Source of the DNA: Pseudomonadales bacterium
Lineage (GTDB): Bacteria; Pseudomonadota; Gammaproteobacteria; Pseudomonadales; DC-out160
Length of the DNA stretch: 64,000 bases
Direction: 5' to 3'
Assembly (NCBI GenBank): GCA_019090455.1
Contig: JAHRWA010000008.1
Location: 134,083 to 198,082 of the forward strand
Positions 37,346-45,134 of this stretch are shown piece by piece (within the stretch, counting starts at the first letter, position 1; every line of letters begins with the position of its first letter). A model generated the notes under the pieces. It searched no databases, had not been told where the DNA came from, and worked only from the letters and a program-made list of their open reading frames with translations. A program made the translations under genes and the position numbers.

Positions 37346-37618
37346 AGTTTAATAGATCCGGGCTAAGTTTGGTTGGTCCGTCTTTCATCAATCTTTTTTG
37401 TAAACCAGTGCATTGTAAATCATTTTTTTCAGTTGCAAGTATACCTCAGCTCTGTAGTGCTTTGGTCAAGTAGTCGATTAGGGCTCAATGCATCGCTATT
37501 TCGGTTTGTGGTACTGACAAGTCGGGATTTTTTCATTTTATTTAAAATTGTGATACATCGGTGTCAACCATTTGAATCCTGAGGCGTTAACTAGGGTAAA
37601 ACAAATGGAGATCTTTAA

Positions 37619-39673
37619 ATGAAAAAATTCAATCTGGTATTACCTTTACTCTTCTTTTCTGCCACATCGCTATCTATTGGCTGTCAAGGAGCAGAGCGCC
37701 ACGCCCCGATCATTCAGTCTGATCGTAGTCCACCCCAGGTGAGTGTGGACGATGATAGCGACAGTTTAGCCTTGCCTGGGTGTGTACAAGTGCAGGGTTT
37801 TAGTCAGACGTTACAGTTTTTTAACGCGATGGATTCTGGATTTGAAGCGGCTATTGGGTCAGGTGATGGAGTACAGTTGTTCGCTAAAGGAGGGCTAACG
37901 CTATCGTCATGGGCCGTGGGAGGCGAAGCCTATGATCGGGCTTCAGTTGAAAGCGGTTGTCTGGAGAACAGCGATACACCACAACTTGGCGTACTGTCTG
38001 TCAGCGGTAATTTCGGTGATGACGTGACTTCGTGGGTCGATGGTATTAACGCAGCCGTAGAAGGGGTGCTCATCAATAATTTAGAGATGGAGGTTCTCGT
38101 GTTGGAAAGCGTTATCGGTGGACCTTCTGGAGAAATATGTTTGTCTACTGAGGTCACTCCTGAGAATGGGAGGGGATGCGATGGAGATGGTTTTGGTGAC
38201 GTGGTGCGAGCTTCAGAGCAATATCCCTATATTAAGCAAGCGATAGAGGAAGTGGTGGAAGCACAAAATTTAGAGAACGTCACACTAAGAGCCGGTGTTT
38301 TCCCGACGGTAGCATCGTGCTCAAATTATTGCGATTCCAAAGGTCATTTGAATGCCGCTTTTCGTTACGAAATTGGTCATAATATAGGGCTAAGTTATCT
38401 TGAGAACAACACGTTAGCGATGCGTTCGGAGTCAGGGGATGAGCGGGGTACTCGAATAGTAGAAACGATTCCGTGTGAGAATAATGATGATTTAGACGTC
38501 TCCTGCGAGTTAGTGTTATTGGCATTAGATCCTGATGAAATCAACATGCCTCAAGACGATGCGTTGAAGGAAATAACCATTGCTCTGGCTATTCGTACAC
38601 CTAAGAATGGGGATCTTAACGCTAAGGCAGTGATGTTTGATGCCGGCGGAAAAGGAGAGGGGTATGGACCGACTTTCGGTTCAATGTCGCCTGGCAATTA
38701 TCGTGCTGGTGGTAATGGCTATGGAGATGATTTGATAAAATGGTATAACGATCTGGGTTATATCACTGTTGATGTGATTTATGGCTGTTCTGCTGGTGGG
38801 CTTTGCCAAGATGGCATCATTGACGATTTGTTACATTATGAAGGTGGAGTCGGGGGCTGGTTTAGAGATACGGGTGGCGCAGGTTATGTCGGTGTCGGTG
38901 CGCGAGAGCTGGCCATTATAAAATGGATCTATGCACAATCCGGTTCGCCAATCGCAATTCACGCTCATTCTTCGGGGTCAGGTAGAGTGATGGCTGCCCT
39001 TACACGATATGATGCAGCACCGTATATTTCCGATATCGTTTTTGATGGTGGGCCCGTTTTTGCCTACATCCCGTGGTATTGCGAAACATTAGAAAATAAG
39101 AAAGGCCAAAAACGCCAGGAGACATTCGGTCCTTTGGGTCCACTATCGTTGTCACCCTTTTATCTCAAAGGACAGCAAAATCACAGAAAAAACTATGACA
39201 ATGCGCGGGACGATAACAATGGCGTTCAAGATGCTAACGGGGCTTACCAATATTGTAGTGAAGGGATTTATGATAGAACTCGAATGTTAGATGACTCCCT
39301 CTTTTATAGTGCTGTGGAGCGTTCCTTCCCGGATCTCAATATCGGAGTCGTGCTCGGTGGACTCGACGAGTCACCTGCTCCTGCACATGCCCGATTGTGG
39401 TTTAACGGATACCAGTTTGGAGATGTCACCATTCCGGCTATATCCGCTAAAAATCTGAGTATTGTTCAAGGCTATTGTGAGAGTGATAGCGCAGGGACCT
39501 ATACTCATAGTGATTTGACCCACTCTTGTCGTGATTGGGACGCTGATTTATTCCCGACGACAGAATCGGTTGTTTATGACGGCGATCTCGCGGGGACAAC
39601 TCACAATACCACTAACGATAGAAACGGTGCGCAAACTGTCTTTAATCTAATGAAGGCATTTTTGGGTGATTAA
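37619..39673 (+). CDS. Unusual lipoprotein: metzincin-like N half and alpha/beta-hydrolase-like C half
   Basis: 684 residues with a lipoprotein signal peptide (lipobox SIGC, Cys22); GGAG precedes the ATG. In the N-terminal half, residues 250-260 read YEIGHNIGLSY. This copies the zinc-protease consensus HExxHxxGxxH except that the first and third His are Tyr, so catalytic zinc binding looks lost. The C-terminal half has FDAGGKGEGYGPTF and, near residue 447, IAIHAHSSGSGRVMAAL, which resembles the nucleophile elbow (small-x-Ser-x-Gly) of an alpha/beta hydrolase, followed by ISDIVFDGGPVF. I do not recognise a described family with this combination. Probably an envelope-anchored or surface protein. 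No operon partner. Confidence 0.7.
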   Translation: MKKFNLVLPLLFFSATSLSIGCQGAERHAPIIQSDRSPPQVSVDDDSDSLALPGCVQVQGFSQTLQFFNAMDSGFEAAIGSGDGVQLFAKGGLTLSSWAVGGEAYDRASVESGCLENSDTPQLGVLSVSGNFGDDVTSWVDGINAAVEGVLINNLEMEVLVLESVIGGPSGEICLSTEVTPENGRGCDGDGFGDVVRASEQYPYIKQAIEEVVEAQNLENVTLRAGVFPTVASCSNYCDSKGHLNAAFRYEIGHNIGLSYLENNTLAMRSESGDERGTRIVETIPCENNDDLDVSCELVLLALDPDEINMPQDDALKEITIALAIRTPKNGDLNAKAVMFDAGGKGEGYGPTFGSMSPGNYRAGGNGYGDDLIKWYNDLGYITVDVIYGCSAGGLCQDGIIDDLLHYEGGVGGWFRDTGGAGYVGVGARELAIIKWIYAQSGSPIAIHAHSSGSGRVMAALTRYDAAPYISDIVFDGGPVFAYIPWYCETLENKKGQKRQETFGPLGPLSLSPFYLKGQQNHRKNYDNARDDNNGVQDANGAYQYCSEGIYDRTRMLDDSLFYSAVERSFPDLNIGVVLGGLDESPAPAHARLWFNGYQFGDVTIPAISAKNLSIVQGYCESDSAGTYTHSDLTHSCRDWDADLFPTTESVVYDGDLAGTTHNTTNDRNGAQTVFNLMKAFLGD

Positions 39674-39782
39674 CCTGGCCTAGTGTCTTTTTTGTATTTT
39701 GGTTTAGTTGATTCTTACGGTAAGATTGGGCTGTGTGTGCTAATCCCTCAAACCGATTATCTTCTATAAAAGGACTTTAGAA

Positions 39783-41060
39783 ATGGCTGAATCTTATAAG
39801 CATAAATTCTTAGCTTTTCGGACTCGATGGTTACATAAACTGGTGGGCCTGTTAGTGGCAGTGGAAAAGCCGACTTTATTTACGGGTCCGGGTTCTAGTA
39901 CCCAGTTGTGCCAGACCTTGCAATACCACGATCACAAAAAAGTACTGATTGTAACCGATGCTGTCTTGGTCAAGCTGAATGTGATTGGTCCGATTCAAAA
40001 GAGCTTAGAAGACAACGGTGTGGAAGTTGCCGTCTTTTCAGAGGTCGAACCCGACCCAACTGATACCGTGGCGGAAAAAGGAGCGGGAATCTTTACCCAA
40101 GAGCAGTGCGACTGTGTTCTAGCCGTGGGCGGCGGGTCATCCATTGATGCAGCCAAAACGATTGCCAGTATGGTGACGAACCCAAACCTCACCTTAAGTG
40201 ATCTCGCTTCCGCGTTTAAGTCAAAGAAACGTGCCAAGAGTATTTATGCGATTCCCACCACATCAGGAACCGGGTCTGAAGTATCCGTAGCCGCTGTTAT
40301 CTCTGATTCTGTGACCCATGAAAAACTGCTGATCAGTGTGCCGGGCATGATGCCATTAGCAGCAGCAATCGATACGAATATCATAAAGGGGATGCCGCCT
40401 CAGGTGACCGCGCCAACGGGAATGGATGCGTTAACTCACGCGATCGAAGCCTTTATTGCGAGATCTGCCAGTTATGAATCGGATTATTACGCTAAGTCTG
40501 CGGTAAAGATAATAATGGAGAATCTGCCCAAATCGTATCGTGATGGCAACGATATTAAAGCGCGAGAATTAATGGGAATCGCGGCGTTTTATGCGGGTTA
40601 TGCCTTTTCAAAATCGCTGTTAGGTTACGTTCATAGTATCTCTCATCGATTAAGTAAAAACTACGGAACACCTCATGGCTTGGCCAATGCGATGGTGTTG
40701 CCTCACGTGTTAGATTTTTCTAAAGATAAAATTGAAGGTCGTTTATCAGAGCTGGCGATTGCCATTGGTGAAGACGATACAAAATCGGAATCAATCTTGG
40801 CTCAGTTGTTTATTGATCGTGTCGTGGCGCTTAGCGCGGAAGTAGGCATACCTACCTCCCTCGACAAACTAGTGGAATCCGATATTGAAGAAATAGCGGA
40901 AAAAGCACTGGAGGAAGCGCATTTTATTTATGCGGTTCCTAAGTATATGAGTGCGGAGGAGTGTGCTGGTGTTGTTCGTCAATTATTGCCTAAACCCGAG
41001 GCTCAGCGGGTTCAAAATGCTGAGATCAAAAAGAATGTTGTAGAGAACTCTGTGAGTTAA
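39783..41060 (+). CDS. Iron-containing alcohol dehydrogenase
   Basis: 425 residues. The NAD(P) site is GGGSSIDAAK; the metal and catalytic region is visible as PTGMDALTHAIEAF (Asp, His ligands), then HSISHRLSKNYGTPHGLANAMVLPH with two more His. All ligands of group III alcohol dehydrogenases are present. An N-terminal extension of about 30 residues (HKFLAFRTRWLHKLVGLLVAVEKPTLFTGPG) is typical of one subgroup. It likely interconverts an alcohol and an aldehyde; the aldehyde dehydrogenase at 48 kb could take the product, but the genes are not linked. AAAGGAC precedes the ATG. Confidence 0.93.
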   Translation: MAESYKHKFLAFRTRWLHKLVGLLVAVEKPTLFTGPGSSTQLCQTLQYHDHKKVLIVTDAVLVKLNVIGPIQKSLEDNGVEVAVFSEVEPDPTDTVAEKGAGIFTQEQCDCVLAVGGGSSIDAAKTIASMVTNPNLTLSDLASAFKSKKRAKSIYAIPTTSGTGSEVSVAAVISDSVTHEKLLISVPGMMPLAAAIDTNIIKGMPPQVTAPTGMDALTHAIEAFIARSASYESDYYAKSAVKIIMENLPKSYRDGNDIKARELMGIAAFYAGYAFSKSLLGYVHSISHRLSKNYGTPHGLANAMVLPHVLDFSKDKIEGRLSELAIAIGEDDTKSESILAQLFIDRVVALSAEVGIPTSLDKLVESDIEEIAEKALEEAHFIYAVPKYMSAEECAGVVRQLLPKPEAQRVQNAEIKKNVVENSVS

Positions 41061-41416
41061 AGAACGAGTAAAATAGCCTCCGTATTCATTCCTTTGTATT
41101 TGCAGATTAGGTGAAGGGATGAGCGGGAGGCGAGTGTCCTCTCGCAATTTAGAAACCAATTTATCCCCTCCCATTTCCCCTGCTCTGTTGATCAATGACG
41201 AAGCTATCTCTGTGCAGTTGTGCAGTTGAGCAGTTGTGTAAGTCGAAAGCGGTTCATCCATCCCCACTATTGAAATATAAATTGGTGATTCCCCATCATT
41301 TCTGCTGCAGGTATCTGTTTTTACGCCTGCAATAAAGATTGAGTTGAAAATCACCAGCACATAAATGATAATAGTAATGATTCGTATTAACGTTATGATC
41401 AATGGATGAGGTAGAA
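41061..41416. other. Intergenic region with 8-bp tandem repeats
   Basis: 356 bp. Three 8-bp units (TGTGCAGT, TGTGCAGT, TGAGCAGT) lie at 41211-41234. A minus-strand open frame of 139 codons crosses this region and the dehydrogenase 3' end; I do not call it. No regulatory site recognised. Confidence 0.45.
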
Positions 41417-43690
41417 ATGAACTTTCAATTTAGTAGTAAAGAGTACTCAGGTTTTAGACTGAGGGTGTTATATAAAAGTGTTGTGCTGATTTTTTTGTTA
41501 ATTGATGGTGTTGCTTCTGTGGCAGCGGAAAGTGTACCCGCTATTGATCCCGTTAGTGTCGTAGGGAAAATTCGTTTGGGTGATTACCGGGATGATTTTA
41601 CCGATTCGGCCACCAAAACATACACCCATGAGTTTGATATTCCTCAACCAGTAGACATTATTAATCAAGAGTTAATCGACAGTCAGTTAGCACTAGATTT
41701 GGGGCAGGTTTACCGAAATTCGGCTTCTGTGAATGTGGTTGATCCTTTAGGGCATACCAATATTAGAGGGTTTCGCTTGAATGAAAATAGTGGTGGTATT
41801 CTTAAAAACGGACTGCGAGAAGTCAGTCAGGGGTTTTCTTTTCAGCCATTGGCTAATATCGAAAAAATCGAAGTGCTAAAGGGGAGTAGCTCAGCGTTAT
41901 ACGGTCGAGGGGAGCCGGGGGGTATTATAAATCTTATAACGAAAAAGCCAAAAAAAGAAAATTTTGTTAGAACGACTTTAATCGGGGGCGCTAATGATTT
42001 TGGCCAGTTTAATATCGATGCCAATCAAGCGCTGACTGAAGATTTATTGTTTCGTCTAAACTTACAAGTGAATGATCAGAATAGTTTTCGTGATGGAGTC
42101 GAGCTTGAGCGACAGTTTATTTCGCCCATTGTTAGTTATCAAATCGGCAAGAGCCAGAAGCTGACTGCCGAATTTGAATTGAACCGATTCACTCAGACTC
42201 GAGATCAAGGTGTGGCTATGATCAATGGTAATATCGAGGCTTTACCTAAGAGCCGTTATTTGGGGGGCGATACGAAAGTAGATACGCAAATCTACACCTT
42301 TCAGTTAACCCATGAATGGTTTGTAAACGACAACTGGGCGTTAAATACCAAGTTTCGTTTGGGCCATGATGACACTGATGATGAATTATTTAATCCGGTG
42401 GCTGAGTCTCAGCAACAGTTATTAAACAACCCAATGCTATGGGCTGACAGTGAAGCGCGGGTGTATCGTACGTTGAGTTCGGCTGACGATGTAAAAGATG
42501 AATTGAATCTGGATATTAATATCGTTGGCGAATTGAATTGGCGAGGTGTTGAGCACGGACTATTGTTTGGATTGAACATCAATCGTCGTCAAGTAGATCG
42601 CAAATCTTTATTGCACTATAACGCAACCCTACATGGAACTTTGGCCGGAATCGATCCCGCGCTTGCATTCTATGGAGCCGTATCCTTTGTTGATCCTTTC
42701 GATCCGAAAAATTCAGAATTAATTTATTTACCGGTAGGTCTAGGGGCTGTATCGTCGTTGGAATACTTGTTTACGGACAGTGTGACGCTGGAAAATACAA
42801 AAACCGAAATTGTATCGAGCGGTTTGTATTTCCAAGATCAAATCCGCTTGAATGATCAATGGTTGGTATTGTTAGGAGCCCGCTATGACTACAACGTTCA
42901 CAAGCTTGATCAAGCCAGTTTAAACGTACCGTTTTTCCTAGGGGGAGTGATCGCATCGAATCCTCATATTAACGCCAAGCAAAGTGATGGTAAGTTTGTG
43001 CCTAAAGCGGGACTTGTCTATCAACCGATGGACACTATTTCTTTATACGCAAGCTATGCTCGCCAATATGACTTGGCGCTAGTCGCTGCTGACGTTCGCC
43101 CTATTGAATCTAATGCGCAAGAGTACGGTGGCAAATGGGAAATTATTGATGGTCTAGCTGCCTCTGTGGCCTATTTTAATATCCGCAAGACTAACATCGT
43201 CGATCCCAGCAATCTTCTGCAACCCGATGTGGTCGATGAAGTGGAAAGCAAGGGTTACGAATTTTCAGTGCTCGGTCGGATGTCGCCGCATTGGGTGATT
43301 AGCACCAATTATTCTGAGTATGACGCGGAAATAACGGTCGATGCGGATAACATTGCCAATGAAGGAAACCGTGCTAGGGGAACACCGACGCGTAGCGGCA
43401 GTGTGTGGATGAAGTATGAAGTTGAAAAGTACGGTAAAATGGGGTTAAGCCTTGCACTGGGTATCAATCATGTGGGGGCTCGCCCGGGGGATAATAGTAA
43501 TAGTTTTGATCTGCCGAGTTACACACTGCTGGATGCTACGGTAGCCTATCAGGCTAGTGAAAATTTTAGTGCACGATTGCGAGTTGAAAATTTAACGAAT
43601 GAGCGATGGTTTAGTGGGGCTTTTCATTCCCAATCTATCTTCCCTGGATATGGTAGTCGCGCTGTTTTAGCGGTGGACTATCAACTCTAA
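41417..43690 (+). CDS. TonB-dependent siderophore-type receptor
   Basis: 757 residues from ATG 41417 (GAGG 7 bp upstream); an in-frame ATG at 41402 is less well placed. Signal peptide ends near SVAAES. Plug landmarks: PQPVDIINQELIDSQLALDLGQVYRN, VNVVDPLGHTNIRGF, IEKIEVLKGSSSALYGRGEPGGIINLITK. These match the FhuA/FpvA-like siderophore receptor family. The barrel ends RAVLAVDYQL. No Fur box was identified with confidence. It is monocistronic with a strong terminator. It probably imports a ferric siderophore made by other organisms; no siderophore synthesis genes for it are visible. Confidence 0.93.
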   Translation: MNFQFSSKEYSGFRLRVLYKSVVLIFLLIDGVASVAAESVPAIDPVSVVGKIRLGDYRDDFTDSATKTYTHEFDIPQPVDIINQELIDSQLALDLGQVYRNSASVNVVDPLGHTNIRGFRLNENSGGILKNGLREVSQGFSFQPLANIEKIEVLKGSSSALYGRGEPGGIINLITKKPKKENFVRTTLIGGANDFGQFNIDANQALTEDLLFRLNLQVNDQNSFRDGVELERQFISPIVSYQIGKSQKLTAEFELNRFTQTRDQGVAMINGNIEALPKSRYLGGDTKVDTQIYTFQLTHEWFVNDNWALNTKFRLGHDDTDDELFNPVAESQQQLLNNPMLWADSEARVYRTLSSADDVKDELNLDINIVGELNWRGVEHGLLFGLNINRRQVDRKSLLHYNATLHGTLAGIDPALAFYGAVSFVDPFDPKNSELIYLPVGLGAVSSLEYLFTDSVTLENTKTEIVSSGLYFQDQIRLNDQWLVLLGARYDYNVHKLDQASLNVPFFLGGVIASNPHINAKQSDGKFVPKAGLVYQPMDTISLYASYARQYDLALVAADVRPIESNAQEYGGKWEIIDGLAASVAYFNIRKTNIVDPSNLLQPDVVDEVESKGYEFSVLGRMSPHWVISTNYSEYDAEITVDADNIANEGNRARGTPTRSGSVWMKYEVEKYGKMGLSLALGINHVGARPGDNSNSFDLPSYTLLDATVAYQASENFSARLRVENLTNERWFSGAFHSQSIFPGYGSRAVLAVDYQL

Positions 43691-43714
43691 AAACCTTGAG
43701 TAAGCCTATTGACT

Positions 43715-43751
43715 AAAAAAGCCAGCACCGCTTATTCGGGCTGGCTTTTTT
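43715..43751 (+). terminator. Strong Rho-independent terminator after TonB receptor
   Basis: AAAAAAGCCAGC at 43715-43726 pairs perfectly with GCTGGCTTTTTT at 43740-43751, with a 13-nt loop. Confidence 0.92.
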
Positions 43752-43887
43752 AGTGCTCGTTATAGTCGTAGATTAAGCTCTTTTTTGTTCATTACAATTG
43801 TGCTTAGAGGGCTCTGATGAAATTCGAGTTGCCGGTATACATAACTATCGTTATGAGGAATGCCGTTATAACAATTCTAGCTATAAA

Positions 43888-43932
43888 GATTGTAGTTAAG
43901 TTGATTGTCGTTAAAATGATTGCAGTTAAAAT
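43888..43932. repeat. Three 15-bp tandem repeats upstream of the desaturase
   Basis: GATTGTAGTTAAGTT at 43888, GATTGTCGTTAAAAT at 43903 and GATTGCAGTTAAAAT at 43918. The array ends about 40 bp before the desaturase start and so lies in its leader or promoter. Confidence 0.9.
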
Positions 43933-43974
43933 GACGGTAAACATGAATAATAACTAGAATAGGGCACACCGATC

Positions 43975-45099
43975 ATGACAGATCAGTTAAATCAAGCTGC
44001 GCGCGTATTGAATGAAAATAAAGGCGCAATTATCGAGAAATACGCCATACGCAGCGACGCCCGCGCATACTGGCAAATGACGACAACACTGATTCCTTAT
44101 TTTATCTTATTTTATTTGGCGATTGAAAGCCTAGCCATTTCTTATTGGCTGAGTGCTGTGATGATAGGCGTGTTAATTTTATTTTTAATGCGTGTGTTTA
44201 TGATGATGCACGATTGTGGCCATAAATGTATTTTTAAAACACCGGCTTTAAATTCCATTTTTGGCTTTATCATGGGCGTGCTTTGCGGGATTCCTCAATA
44301 TGTCTGGTCTCGGCACCACGCCTATCATCATGCAACCAATGGTAACTGGAATAAGTATCGAGGGCCTTTGGCAGTGTTGTCTACCGAGGAATATTCGCAG
44401 CTTTCGGAGAAAAAACAAAAGTCCTATCAAAATTCTCGCAAGATATTGCTAGCTCCCTTCGGCGGCTTTATGTATTTTATTTTTAATCCACGCGTTACTT
44501 GGCTTAAGGGTAATATCGAATTTATTGCTTATTTTATAAAAGCTCGGAAATCTGGGTCTAATAATTCATTCAAACAAATAGCGAGTGAATTCAAAACTAA
44601 TTACTGGGCAAACTGGCAGGAGTACCGCCATATGACGGCAAACAATGTGGTTTTATTCATTGTTTGGGCCGCAGCGGCTGGGTACTTTGGTTGGATGGAG
44701 TTTTTCTCAGTGTACGTCATCGTTATTTCTTTATCCGGCGCTTTGGGTATTATTCTATTCACTATTCAGCATAATTTTGAAGGCTCTTATGCCACAGGCG
44801 ATGCGGACTGGAATTATTATGCTGCTTCTTTAGCGGGTACGAGTTATTTAGATCTGCCCAAAATATTGCATTGGTTTACGGCTGATATTGGTTATCATCA
44901 TGTGCATCATCTATCGGCTCGAATTCCTAATTACCGTTTAGTTGATTGCCATACCGAATACACTCATTTATTTGGGGAAGTTTCGCGGATTGCTCTAAGC
45001 GATGTGGCTGAGGCTTTTCGTTATATTCTTTGGGATAACGTCAATCATAAAATGGTGTCAGTGCAAGAGTATGAAACAGCGCAAGAAAACGCTGCGTAG
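43975..45099 (+). CDS. Membrane fatty-acid desaturase
   Basis: 374 residues with the three His boxes of acyl-lipid/acyl-CoA desaturases: HDCGH (near 79-83), HHAYHH (near 115-120) and HHVHH (near 308-312), which bind the di-iron centre. Hydrophobic helices precede the first box and lie between boxes two and three. The spacing suits a delta-12/omega-3-like or delta-9-like soluble-lipid desaturase of 370 residues; regiospecificity cannot be told. It needs a ferredoxin or cytochrome partner that is not adjacent. Likely adjusts membrane fluidity. It converges with the PQQ-dehydrogenase gene. Confidence 0.92.
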   Translation: MTDQLNQAARVLNENKGAIIEKYAIRSDARAYWQMTTTLIPYFILFYLAIESLAISYWLSAVMIGVLILFLMRVFMMMHDCGHKCIFKTPALNSIFGFIMGVLCGIPQYVWSRHHAYHHATNGNWNKYRGPLAVLSTEEYSQLSEKKQKSYQNSRKILLAPFGGFMYFIFNPRVTWLKGNIEFIAYFIKARKSGSNNSFKQIASEFKTNYWANWQEYRHMTANNVVLFIVWAAAAGYFGWMEFFSVYVIVISLSGALGIILFTIQHNFEGSYATGDADWNYYAASLAGTSYLDLPKILHWFTADIGYHHVHHLSARIPNYRLVDCHTEYTHLFGEVSRIALSDVAEAFRYILWDNVNHKMVSVQEYETAQENAA

Positions 45100-45134
45100 T
45101 GGTGACGTCAAAACGGCCTGCCTTCCCGCGTCCA

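Noticed and set aside
40983-41402. Minus-strand open frame of 139 codons with a hydrophobic N-terminus
   Set aside because: It overlaps the alcohol dehydrogenase 3' end, shows no family landmarks, and its start lies against the TonB receptor leader. Most likely a chance open frame.
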